A program made the position numbers and the translations under genes. Shown here in pieces: positions 1 through 7,930 of a stretch of DNA of 10,737 nt. Source of the stretch: Deltaproteobacteria bacterium (lineage in GTDB: Bacteria > Desulfobacterota > DSM-4660 > Desulfatiglandales > Desulfatiglandaceae); assembly GCA_003646995.1 (NCBI GenBank), contig QMLZ01000085.1, forward strand, positions 1 through 10,737. The letters run 5' to 3'. The notes beneath the pieces were generated by a model that was not told where the DNA came from, ran no database searches, and saw only the letters and a program-made list of their open reading frames with translations. The stretch's first letter is position 1; each line of letters opens with the position of its first letter.

Positions 1-255
1 AGGGTGGTTTGTTTTTCCCAGGCCGTCCAGGTGCTTGGTATAGTACCCCTGTTGGGAGGATGGGTGGCGGGAATTTGGCAGCTGGTTGTCCAGATAATCG
101 GGCTTAAGGAGATTCACGAGACCAGTTACTTCCGTGTCATCACGGCCTTTCTGATCCCGGTCTTTGCCTTGATCCTGCTGATTTTCCTTATTGTCATACC
201 CCTGGCTTTCCACTTTCTGGGCAATATTGGGGGCAAAATCCCATGGCAGTGGTGA
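1..255 (+). CDS. Yip1-family membrane protein, C-terminal fragment
   Basis: The frame is open to the left edge, so this is only the C-terminal ~84 residues of a longer protein; the GTG at base 4 is not needed as a start. Two long hydrophobic stretches are visible. The first contains VLGIVPLLGGWVAGIWQLVV and ends in IIGLKEIHETS. The second, FLIPVFALILLIFLIVIPLA, is followed by a short Gly-rich tail ending IPWQW. A hydrophobic helix, then IGLKEIHxTS, then a final helix is the usual end of bacterial Yip1-domain (YIP1/YckC-like) inner-membrane proteins. Their biochemical role is mostly unknown, so no function is assigned. The last 13 bases overlap the start of the downstream antiporter gene, which suggests co-translation. 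The family call is moderately sure; nothing can be said of the missing N-terminal part. Confidence 0.6.
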   Translation, partial: RVVCFSQAVQVLGIVPLLGGWVAGIWQLVVQIIGLKEIHETSYFRVITAFLIPVFALILLIFLIVIPLAFHFLGNIGGKIPWQW

Positions 256-1193
256 TCCTGTGTTTTTTCGCTGGTATCGTCCTGCTCTGCCTGGGCTCCG
301 AGTGGATGGTGAGAGGGGCGGCGGGTCTGGCCCTGTCCTTCAGGATCAGGCCGGTCATCGTGGGACTTACCGTGGTAGCCTTCGGGACATCTGCCCCGGA
401 GCTAATGGTGAGCCTCGTTGCCGCTGTCAAAGGCTCTAGCGGTGTGTCATTGGGAAACATCCTCGGGAGCAATGTGGCCAACCTGGGCCTGGTAATGGGA
501 CTCAGTGCCTTGATCAGGCCCTTATCGGTGGAGCCCAGCCTGCTTCAAAGAGAGATGCCTTTTATGCTCGCCGTGACACTGCTGTTTTGGATAATATGCA
601 TGGACTGCAGGATCGGCAGGTTCGACGGGATCCTATTGCTGAGTTGCTTGGCCGCATTCCTGCTCATGGGGTTTTTCACAGCAAGGGGAGCGGCCACTGA
701 CATACTGGAGGGAGCAGAACGTGGGCTTGGGATCCGCCTGTGGCGGGGTTTCCAGGTTGTGGCCGGGACCGCTGGCCTAGTAGTGGGAGCTAACTGGATG
801 GTTCAATCCGCCATCCATATTGCCAAGGCCCTAGGCCTCAGCGAGGTCTTCATAGGACTTTCTATTGTGGCGGTAGGAACCTCTCTGCCGGAACTTGCCA
901 CCTCGGTAGTGGCTGGGATCAAGGGCCAGGCGGACATTTCCATAGGGAACGTTGTGGGGAGCAACATCTTTAACATATGCCTAGTGATAGGTATGGTCGG
1001 GGTGTTCAATCCAATGGACACCGACATCCGTCTCCACCGGTTTGAGTTTCCGGCCTTGGTGGTCATATCAGCCTTTCTCCTTCTGTTCTCGCGGACGGGC
1101 AGGCGATTGAACCGCTGGGAGGGGCTGTTCTTCTTCCTTGGATTCTGGGCCTTTGTCTGGGTCTCTTATGGGCTTTCCAGACCGGCCGGATAA
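243..1193 (+). CDS. CaCA-family calcium/sodium (cation/Na+) antiporter
   Basis: A 316-residue inner-membrane exchanger of the K+-dependent Na+/Ca2+ exchanger-like (YrbG) type. It is expected to export Ca2+ or a related cation against Na+ or H+. The two inverted alpha-repeats that form the ion path are clear. Repeat 1 has GTSAPEL at residues 48-54 and GNILGSN at 71-77. Repeat 2 has GTSLPEL at 212-218 and GNVVGSN at 235-241. The Glu of each GTSxPEL (E53, E217) is the ion-binding acid of the family. About ten hydrophobic segments are present, and a charged loop near residues 146-168 separates the halves. Length is close to the usual ~320. The ATG at 243 overlaps the preceding gene by 13 bases, and a GGGGG tract lies 9 bases upstream, so initiation may depend on coupling. 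Cation specificity cannot be read from sequence alone. Confidence 0.92.
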   Translation: MAVVILCFFAGIVLLCLGSEWMVRGAAGLALSFRIRPVIVGLTVVAFGTSAPELMVSLVAAVKGSSGVSLGNILGSNVANLGLVMGLSALIRPLSVEPSLLQREMPFMLAVTLLFWIICMDCRIGRFDGILLLSCLAAFLLMGFFTARGAATDILEGAERGLGIRLWRGFQVVAGTAGLVVGANWMVQSAIHIAKALGLSEVFIGLSIVAVGTSLPELATSVVAGIKGQADISIGNVVGSNIFNICLVIGMVGVFNPMDTDIRLHRFEFPALVVISAFLLLFSRTGRRLNRWEGLFFFLGFWAFVWVSYGLSRPAG

Positions 1194-1232
1194 AAAAAGC
1201 ACTCATAAGCGCGAGTTGAAGAAAAGAAATCC

Positions 1233-3365
1233 ATGGACTTAGATTACGAAGAAGTCTTGAATCCCGCCCAGCTTGAAGCGGTCATGACGCTGGAAGGGCC
1301 TGTGCTGGTGATAGCAGGGGCGGGCAGCGGGAAGACAAGAACTCTGGTTTACCGCGTTGCCCGGCTGGTGGAGGTAGGGGTTGATCCCGAGTCTATACTC
1401 CTCTTGACCTTTACCCGCAAGGCGGCGCAGGAGATGCTGGACAGGGCCGCGGCGCTGGCGGACCCCCGGTGCCGGTTGGTTTCAGGGGGGACGTTTCATT
1501 CTCTTGCCCATAGGGTCTTGAGGGCGCACGCTGAACTTTTGGGTTTTGAGAGGAATTTTACCATCCTGGACAGATCAGACATGGAGGAAATACTTCAATC
1601 TCTGGCCAAGGAATTGAAAAGCCCCAATGATCCCACAAGGATGCCCAAAAGGGGTACCCTGGCCAACATGCTGAGTAAGGCTGCCAACCTGGAACTGTCG
1701 GTCCAAGAATTGATCGCAAAGGAGTATCCCCAATTCATAGATTTCACGGCCATGGCGGTTACCCTGTCCAAGACCTATTCCGAGTACAAGAAGCAAAACC
1801 AGCTCATGGACTATGATGACCTCATCCTTAACCTGCGTATGCTCCTTGCGGCCAACGCGGAACTTAGGGAACAATTGGCAGGCCGCTACAGGTTTATCAT
1901 GGTCGACGAGTATCAGGACACTAACAAGATACAGGCAGACATAGTGAAATGGCTGGGCAACAAGCACAGGAATGTAATGGTGGTGGGGGATGATTCCCAG
2001 TCCATTTACTCCTTTAGGGGGGCAAACTACAGGAACATGTTTGAATTTCCCGAACAGTTTCCAGGGACCCGAATAATAAAGCTGGAAGAAAACTACAGGT
2101 CCACTCAGCCCATCTTGACATTTACCAACGCCCTGATGGACAGGGCCGAGCAGAAATACACAAAATGCTTATTTACAAGGCGCAAGGGAGGAGGACTCCC
2201 AAGGCTTGTCAATACGAGGACCGAACCCGAACAGGCGCTTTTTGTTTGCAGGGAAATCAACACAAGGCTGAACCAGGGGAGGAGACCGTCAGAGATTGCT
2301 GTGCTTTTTCGTGCGGCCTACCACTCGTTTGAGCTGGAGCTGGAATTGGCCAGGCAAGGCCTTCGGTACATAAAGGTTGGGGGATTCAAGTTCATGGAGT
2401 CAGCACATATCAAGGATCTCCTAGCCCACTTTAGGGTGGTTCTCAATCCAGATGACCTGGTCAGCTGGGGCAGGATACTCAGGCTCGTGCACGGGATAGG
2501 CCAGGCAAAAAGCGAGAGCATCACCAAGTGGGTGAAAGAAAAGGGGCTTTCTCCTGGGATGATCGGTAAGTGGCCGGGGGCAGGTCGTGCTGAAAAGGGA
2601 CTCCGTGCCCTGGCGGAGCTTCTTTCTATCCTGGAAGCGAAGGGGATTTCCCCAAGGGCTGCGGTGGAACGTGCCCTTGACTACTACAGGCCTATCCTTG
2701 CAGAGCGATATGATGATTACCCGAAAAGGGAAAGGGAATTGGAACAGCTGGTGATAATGGCCGGCAGGTACAAGGGCCTGAGGAGTTTTATAGATGATCT
2801 TGTCCTGGAGCCGCCTACTAGTGCCGCAGATATGGACCCAGAACAAAGGGGGGAGGCCATCACGCTTTCCACGGTTCATTCCGCCAAAGGGCTGGAATGG
2901 TCTGTGGTGTTTCTCATCTGGGTGATGGAAGGGCGCTTTCCTTCATCTCAGGCTTACAGCGACCCCCAGGCCCTCGAAGAAGAACGGAGACTTATGTATG
3001 TGGCGGCCACACGGGCAAAAGATGAGTTAATCCTTTGCTACCCAGGACAGGAGTCAGTTCCTTTTTGGCAAGCAGGTTGGAATAACGACGGCGGAGGGCT
3101 GTCGTGTTTCCTGAAGGACCTTCCGTTTAGTGTTGTGTCCCATGAAGTGTCCGGCCAGATGGATAGGGTGCGACCGGCACTTGACGTGGAAGTCGCTACC
3201 GAGAGGGCGGCCGCTGGATTTTCGCCGGGTGATAGGGTGCAACACCCAGCCTTTGGGGCGGGCGTGGTCTCCCGCATGGTGGGGGATGAGAAGGTGGAAG
3301 TGCTTTTTAGAAACGCGGGAAGAAAATTGCTCCATTTGGCCTATACCACCCTGGAAAAAAGATAG
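1233..3365 (+). CDS. ATP-dependent 3'-5' DNA helicase, UvrD/PcrA type (SF1A)
   Basis: A 710-residue superfamily 1A helicase, expected to unwind DNA in repair and in restarting or clearing stalled forks. All core motifs are present in order: Q-motif LNPAQLEAV (9-17), Walker A AGAGSGKT (28-35), motif Ia TFTRKAA (59-65), Walker B VDEYQDT (224-230), motif III GDDSQSIYSFRGA (252-264), motif IV ENYRST (286-291), motif V TVHSAKGLEW (547-556) and motif VI around 582-597 (YVAATRAKD). A helix-hairpin-helix-like GIG lies at 421-423 in the 2B region. Residues ~664-710 (GDRVQHPAFGAG...) match the C-terminal Tudor-like domain of PcrA/UvrD that binds RNA polymerase; this separates it from Rep. The start fits the family, which begins just before the Q-motif, although the upstream GAAGAAAAG is a weak ribosome site. 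No catalytic residue is missing. Whether it should be called uvrD or pcrA is undecided. Confidence 0.96.
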   Translation: MDLDYEEVLNPAQLEAVMTLEGPVLVIAGAGSGKTRTLVYRVARLVEVGVDPESILLLTFTRKAAQEMLDRAAALADPRCRLVSGGTFHSLAHRVLRAHAELLGFERNFTILDRSDMEEILQSLAKELKSPNDPTRMPKRGTLANMLSKAANLELSVQELIAKEYPQFIDFTAMAVTLSKTYSEYKKQNQLMDYDDLILNLRMLLAANAELREQLAGRYRFIMVDEYQDTNKIQADIVKWLGNKHRNVMVVGDDSQSIYSFRGANYRNMFEFPEQFPGTRIIKLEENYRSTQPILTFTNALMDRAEQKYTKCLFTRRKGGGLPRLVNTRTEPEQALFVCREINTRLNQGRRPSEIAVLFRAAYHSFELELELARQGLRYIKVGGFKFMESAHIKDLLAHFRVVLNPDDLVSWGRILRLVHGIGQAKSESITKWVKEKGLSPGMIGKWPGAGRAEKGLRALAELLSILEAKGISPRAAVERALDYYRPILAERYDDYPKRERELEQLVIMAGRYKGLRSFIDDLVLEPPTSAADMDPEQRGEAITLSTVHSAKGLEWSVVFLIWVMEGRFPSSQAYSDPQALEEERRLMYVAATRAKDELILCYPGQESVPFWQAGWNNDGGGLSCFLKDLPFSVVSHEVSGQMDRVRPALDVEVATERAAAGFSPGDRVQHPAFGAGVVSRMVGDEKVEVLFRNAGRKLLHLAYTTLEKR

Positions 3366-3433
3366 GCCTGAGGCTGAATCTTGCGGCCCGAAGGGGAGAA
3401 GCTCTTTTTGGAACGGGAGATTTTTCAAGGCTC

Positions 3434-4729
3434 ATGAAAAGATTTGGAACTTACAAAGATGCCCTAAGGTATTTATACGGACTGCAGAAGTACGGAATAA
3501 AATTCGGGCTTTCAAAAACCGAAAACCTCATGGCTGCTGTGGGAAATCCGCACAGGGGCAAGGCTTACGTCCATATAGCCGGCACCAATGGCAAGGGTTC
3601 TGTTGCTGCGTTCCTTGCCTCTATATTAAAGGAGGCCGGTTACAAGGTGGGGCTTTACACTTCTCCGCACCTGGTGAGATTCACCGAGAGGTTCAAGATC
3701 AACGGCAGAGAAATATCTAGGCCCGAGGTGGTTGAGCTTGTAAATATTTTTCAGGAGGCCATCGACCAAAAGGAGCCCCCTACCTTTTTCGAGCTTACCA
3801 CAGCGATGGCACTTCATTATTTCGCAGAGCAGCAAACCGACATTGCTGTCATGGAAGTTGGAATGGGAGGGAGGCTTGACGCAACAAATATCATAGAACC
3901 CAAGGTTACGATTATCTCCAATATTGCAATGGAACATCAATTCTTTTTGGGAAACACCCTGCTCGACATTGCAGGGGAGAAGGCGGGGATTATAAAGCAA
4001 GGTGTTCCGCTTGTTACGGGAGCAGGGTGCCGGAAGGTCGTGGAACTTTTCAGAAGAATCTGCCAGGAAAAGGCAGCGCCCATGATAAGGATCGGCGAGC
4101 AGGTCAGGTACCGCCACAGCCGCTCGGGGCTCAACTACTACGGGATGTGGCATAAATGGAGCGGCATGGAAATGGGCCTGAAAGGAGGATTTCAGGCACG
4201 CAACGCCACTCTTGCCCTTGCCGCGGCGGAGCTTCTTGCAGACTCAGGCTTTGCGGTACCAGAGCGGGCCTTTCGTGACGGGGTAAGGAATGCGTCTTGG
4301 CCCGGGAGGATGCAGTTGATTGGAGGTCAGCCATCAATTTTGCTCGATGGTGCACACAATCCCAGGGCTATGCGGACCTTGGCCGGGGCTGTGGAAGCAG
4401 AGTTCAGCTACAATCGCCTGATAGTGGTTATAGGTATAATGGAAGACAAGGATATAAAAAGCATTTTGAAGCAAATCGTACCAATGGCAGATCACGTAAT
4501 ATACACGAGGCCCGAGTATCCAAGGGCGGCGAAACCCGAAGGGCTTTTTGCACTCGGCAAGATCATGCACAGATCAGCCCAGGTGGTTGAAAGGCTAGAC
4601 AATGCCATAGTAGAGGCCAGGGAGATGGCCGGACCCTCTGACCTGATCTTGATCTGTGGATCACTTTTCACCATAGGGGAGGCGTTGAGCTGCCTGGATC
4701 CGTTGAACTATCCTCCAGAAGGAATATAA
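3434..4729 (+). CDS. folC: Bifunctional dihydrofolate synthase / folylpolyglutamate synthase
   Basis: A 431-residue cytoplasmic Mur-ligase-family enzyme. It joins glutamate to dihydropteroate and adds further glutamates to reduced folates, using ATP. Visible motifs are the ATP-binding P-loop GTNGKGS (50-56), TSPHL (76-80), the Glu-containing segment EVGMGGRLDATN (141-152) that contributes to metal binding, GEKAGIIK (181-188), WPGRMQ (279-284) and LLDGAHNP (293-300) of the C-terminal domain. The usual segment ending DHxxxLG reads MEHQFFLG (166-173), a conservative Asp to Glu change. Length and the N-terminal pattern LRYLYGLQKYGIKFGL are typical, which supports the ATG at 3434, although the nearest ribosome-like site (AAGG, 3 bases away) is poor. 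It lies 68 bases after the helicase and only 3 before lptD. Whether both activities are present cannot be told from sequence. Confidence 0.95.
   Translation: MKRFGTYKDALRYLYGLQKYGIKFGLSKTENLMAAVGNPHRGKAYVHIAGTNGKGSVAAFLASILKEAGYKVGLYTSPHLVRFTERFKINGREISRPEVVELVNIFQEAIDQKEPPTFFELTTAMALHYFAEQQTDIAVMEVGMGGRLDATNIIEPKVTIISNIAMEHQFFLGNTLLDIAGEKAGIIKQGVPLVTGAGCRKVVELFRRICQEKAAPMIRIGEQVRYRHSRSGLNYYGMWHKWSGMEMGLKGGFQARNATLALAAAELLADSGFAVPERAFRDGVRNASWPGRMQLIGGQPSILLDGAHNPRAMRTLAGAVEAEFSYNRLIVVIGIMEDKDIKSILKQIVPMADHVIYTRPEYPRAAKPEGLFALGKIMHRSAQVVERLDNAIVEAREMAGPSDLILICGSLFTIGEALSCLDPLNYPPEGI
4717..4723 (+). promoter_or_regulatory. Ribosome binding site of lptD
   Basis: AGAAGGA lies 9 bases before the ATG at 4733 and sits inside the last codons of folC. 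This supports the chosen lptD start and close translational linkage of the two genes. Confidence 0.6.
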
Positions 4730-4732
4730 CCA

Positions 4733-6946
4733 ATGACTAAGGTGGCCGCGGTCCGTGGGGCCAGATTTTGGATATTTTTACTTGGAATCTGCTGCGCTGG
4801 GCTTTTGCTCGCCGCAGTGTCCGATGAGACCTATGGCGCCAGCGGCATGGAGGAACTGAAATCCCCGGAGATCCCTTGGCGGATCAAGGCCAATAAGCTG
4901 ATCTACAAGGAGAAAGAAGGCCTTTACATTGCCGAGGGGAACGTGGAGATCAAGAAGGGGGGGCAAATACTAAGGGCCCATAAGGCCATATACAATCGGA
5001 AAACAGGCATAGTTGAGATATGGGGAGACGTGAGATTTGAGAGCCAAGGCAACGTGATCGAGGGTGAAAAGGGAACTTTTTATCTAAAAGAGCAGACCGG
5101 TAGACTGGAACATGCCCGGATACTTATTCGAGACAATGCCCTCAGGATCTCAGGTAGGTCCATGGAAAAGGTTTCAGAGAATACCTACCGCGCCCAAGAT
5201 TGCATCATAACCACCTGCGCAGGACAAAGGCCAGCATGGTCCATTACGGCCTCCGAGGTGAAGGTCACCATAGAAGGTTATGGTACGGCCAAGGATGCTG
5301 CTTTCAGGATAAAAAACGTGCCTGTGCTGTATCTGCCCTATTTCATATTTCCAGCCAAGACCAAGCGACAGAGCGGCCTGTTGACACCGAGGGCCGGGTA
5401 TTCGGGCAGGAACGGCCTAGACATGGAAATACCTTTTTTCTGGGCCATTTCGGATCAGACTGATGCCACTTTTTATGAGAGGTATATGACCAATCGAGGT
5501 TTCATGCAAGGCCTAGAGTTCCGTTACGCGGCTTCCAGGGACTCGGGTGGTGCGATCCTGTTTGATATACTGTCTGACAGGAAGGAAAAGGACTTGGGGG
5601 ATCCCGATGACGTGGAGTTAAGCCCTTTGCCCAGGACTAACGAGACCCGCTACTGGTTAAGGGGCAAGGGCGATCAAGGCCTCCCTCTGGGTATCCGTGT
5701 GCGAACCGACGTAGATTACGTCAGCGACCAGGATTATCTGAAGGAATTTACCAGGGGGCTTTCGGGCTACGAGGCTAGGCCCAATCTGGAGAAGGAATGG
5801 GGCAGGCCCATGGAGAGCATGTTTTCTCCATTCAGGAGTTCAAATCTTCTTGTCTCACGGCTCTGGGACGGGGCAATACTGCAGGCGGACTCCCATTATT
5901 ACCAGGACCCGGGACATCCTTCCCCCAACGAGGTACCACAGCCACTGGCAGGGATACACTTTTTCAAATCCGTCTCTCCTATTCCCGGCCTTCCCATCAA
6001 GTACTTCCTTGAGTCCGATTACAGGAATATCTGGCGGGATCACGGGGAAAAGGGCAATGAGTTCAGCATAGGGCCTCGTGTTACAATGCCGCTGCGGCTG
6101 AATCGCTTCCTGGAAATCGAGCCGTCTGCGTCAGTGGATTACAATGGGCGTTGGATCAATACCGACAGTGGGGAAACGGATTATAGATGGGCGAGTGCTT
6201 ATGGGGGTAACTTGAGGCTCTCTTCCAGGTTGAGCAGAAAATTTGAAGTTTCCATGGGACAGATCAAGAGGGTGCGGCACTCGATAGTTCCGTCGCTGGT
6301 GTATACCTACCACGAGCAGAGAAGCGATGAGGATCCTTCTTGGTTTGAACCATTGTCTGACACGGGAAAAATAAACAAGCTCACATTTTCCTTGGAAAAC
6401 TATCTTGATGCTCGTTTTGAGAGTAAGTCAGGGAGGGTGACTTATAGGCAGTGGGCGCTTTTCAATATATCTCAGTCTTATAACATAGACGAGGCCAGGA
6501 AGTCTCTGGGGCCGGGTGAAAAGAGAAAACCTTTCGATCCCCTTGAGCTCAAGTTTATCATGAAACCATTTCACCTCCTAGATGTGTATTGGACATCCCA
6601 GTGGGATCACTATGACCACGATTTTTTGACCAATGATCTTTCAGTAAACCTCTGGATCCCGAGGACAGGGGGCAGAAAAGATCATTACAGAGTTGAGTAC
6701 CAGACAGGGGAGGGAGAGAACAGGAACCTCGGTCTATTGGCGGATGTGGGTCTAATCTGGGGATTTTCCGCTGGGGGGTATTTGAGCAAGGACTTTTATG
6801 CCAACGAAGAAATATCTTCAAGCCTTTGGCTTAATTACTCGTCTCAATGCTGGGGGATGAAGGTCCAGGCCACAAGGGGAAATGGTGAAACTACTTTCAT
6901 GGTGTCCTTTGAGCTGAGAGGCCTCGGTCAATTCCGGCCCTGGTAA
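4733..6946 (+). CDS. lptD: LPS-assembly outer membrane protein LptD (OstA/Imp)
   Basis: A 737-residue outer-membrane beta-barrel that, with the lipoprotein LptE, inserts lipopolysaccharide into the outer leaflet. A signal peptide is visible: basic residues at 3-11, then a hydrophobic core around 12-29, with likely cleavage near residue 30-37. Residues ~48-130 form the OstA/LptA-like periplasmic beta-jellyroll (IKANKLIYKE, YIAEGNVEI, GTFYLKEQTG). Residues ~195-265 match the well-conserved entry to the barrel: VPVLYLPYFIFP, RQSGLLTPRAGYS, the PFFWAI stretch and DATFYERYM, followed by NRG. The barrel runs to the end and finishes in an aromatic residue (Trp), as outer-membrane barrels commonly do. 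The mature part has only three cysteines (157, 162, 706); C706 sits where the E. coli protein has the adjacent pair C724-C725. Length is slightly below the 784 of E. coli. It starts 3 bases after folC and ends 22 bases from the convergent DUF368 gene. Confidence 0.93.
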   Translation: MTKVAAVRGARFWIFLLGICCAGLLLAAVSDETYGASGMEELKSPEIPWRIKANKLIYKEKEGLYIAEGNVEIKKGGQILRAHKAIYNRKTGIVEIWGDVRFESQGNVIEGEKGTFYLKEQTGRLEHARILIRDNALRISGRSMEKVSENTYRAQDCIITTCAGQRPAWSITASEVKVTIEGYGTAKDAAFRIKNVPVLYLPYFIFPAKTKRQSGLLTPRAGYSGRNGLDMEIPFFWAISDQTDATFYERYMTNRGFMQGLEFRYAASRDSGGAILFDILSDRKEKDLGDPDDVELSPLPRTNETRYWLRGKGDQGLPLGIRVRTDVDYVSDQDYLKEFTRGLSGYEARPNLEKEWGRPMESMFSPFRSSNLLVSRLWDGAILQADSHYYQDPGHPSPNEVPQPLAGIHFFKSVSPIPGLPIKYFLESDYRNIWRDHGEKGNEFSIGPRVTMPLRLNRFLEIEPSASVDYNGRWINTDSGETDYRWASAYGGNLRLSSRLSRKFEVSMGQIKRVRHSIVPSLVYTYHEQRSDEDPSWFEPLSDTGKINKLTFSLENYLDARFESKSGRVTYRQWALFNISQSYNIDEARKSLGPGEKRKPFDPLELKFIMKPFHLLDVYWTSQWDHYDHDFLTNDLSVNLWIPRTGGRKDHYRVEYQTGEGENRNLGLLADVGLIWGFSAGGYLSKDFYANEEISSSLWLNYSSQCWGMKVQATRGNGETTFMVSFELRGLGQFRPW

Positions 6947-6968
6947 AGATGCAAGGAGAAGGGTGCCT

Positions 6969-7913
6969 TCAGGAAACTTTGCTTTCTTTGTCCCTGGCCA
7001 GCCTTTCCAAGGCCAGTACAACAGCACAGCCAAACCCCATGAGGCAAAAAGCCCAAATGGCCCGCATGTCAAAGTGCTGGGGCAGGACATTCTTATATGC
7101 CTGGTAGGCAGCTGTATCTGCTGATCCCAGCACTCCGATGGCCTTTTTCCAGGGCCAAATTTTCCTGAGAGAACCTAACATGAATCCGGTTAGTATCGAC
7201 ACGGTGAAGTCATGATGTTGGGTAAACAGCCATCCCAGGAGCCGGGAGAATAAAACTATTCCTATGAGTGCGCCTGCTGCAACTGTGGCCAAGACTCCTA
7301 TGTCACGGTTGTTAAGGGCCTGGAGTACATACTGGTATTTACCCAAAAGCACCAGGATAAAGGCCCCCGATATCCCCGGCAGTATCATGGCACAAATGGC
7401 CACGGCACCGCATAGGAACAGATACCACCACGCATTGGTCGTCTGGGCGGGCATGAGACCCACGAGTATGAACGCAGCTGTGCCTCCTAGGATCCCAGCA
7501 ATCAGCAATGAAGGGGACCACCTCTGCACGCGTCGGCTCACGGTTATTACGGAGGCACCTATGAGTCCAAAGAAGAATGACCAAATCAGTACAGGCTCAT
7601 TTTGCAAAAGCCAGGCAAGTACGCGGGCCAATGATAAGATGGCCACACCTATGCCTAAGAGGACTGCGAGTAGAAACTGCCATCTTATTCTTTTGAGGGC
7701 TTCCTTGAACCTAAACCTGAGGGCAAGCCGCAGGCATTCCAGGTCAACAGATTTTATGGAGTAGATCAATTCCTCGTAAATACCGAGAATGAAGGCCATA
7801 GTGCCGCCGGATACACCAGGTATAACGTCTGAGGCCCCCATGCAAATGCCTTTTAGCGCAAGGACAAGGTAATTTCCAAGGGACCGACCATGCTCATGTT
7901 GTTGAAATCCCAT
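6969..7913 (-). CDS. popT: DUF368 / PopT-family polyprenyl-phosphate transporter
   Basis: A 314-residue polytopic inner-membrane protein of the DUF368 family. The hallmark motif GASDVIPGVSGGT is at residues 26-38, and a second related motif, ILPGISGAF, is at 167-175. The two PGxSG motifs in similar positions suggest an internal repeat of two halves. Eight to ten hydrophobic segments are visible, with a charged cytoplasmic-looking stretch at 52-78 and a basic tail (RLARDKESKVS). In 2023, DUF368 proteins were reported to return undecaprenyl phosphate from the outer to the inner face of the cytoplasmic membrane, under the name PopT; function here is by family. The ATG at 7913 is preceded by AGGGA about 5 bases away. 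It lies 17 bases downstream of uppP on the same strand, which fits the lipid-carrier role well. The symbol is by family, not proof of activity. Confidence 0.85.
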   Translation of the reverse strand: MGFQQHEHGRSLGNYLVLALKGICMGASDVIPGVSGGTMAFILGIYEELIYSIKSVDLECLRLALRFRFKEALKRIRWQFLLAVLLGIGVAILSLARVLAWLLQNEPVLIWSFFFGLIGASVITVSRRVQRWSPSLLIAGILGGTAAFILVGLMPAQTTNAWWYLFLCGAVAICAMILPGISGAFILVLLGKYQYVLQALNNRDIGVLATVAAGALIGIVLFSRLLGWLFTQHHDFTVSILTGFMLGSLRKIWPWKKAIGVLGSADTAAYQAYKNVLPQHFDMRAIWAFCLMGFGCAVVLALERLARDKESKVS

Positions 7914-7930
7914 AAGATCCCTATATCAGG

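Noticed and set aside
3130..3720. Open frame of 196 codons bridging the helicase end and folC start
   Set aside because: It overlaps the conserved C-terminal Tudor-like domain of the helicase and the P-loop of folC in another frame; its own translation is low-complexity and unrecognisable.
3626..4153. Antisense open frame of 175 codons inside folC
   Set aside because: It lies opposite well-conserved FolC motifs and shows no protein-family pattern.
6958..6970. GAAGG-GTG-CCTTC hairpin between lptD and the DUF368 gene as a terminator
   Set aside because: The stem is only five pairs and no T-run follows on either strand, so it does not qualify as an intrinsic terminator.
7264..7764. Long open frame (166 codons) on the plus strand opposite the DUF368 gene
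   Set aside because: It is the reverse complement of clear membrane-protein coding sequence; its composition has no family resemblance and it has no supporting start signals.
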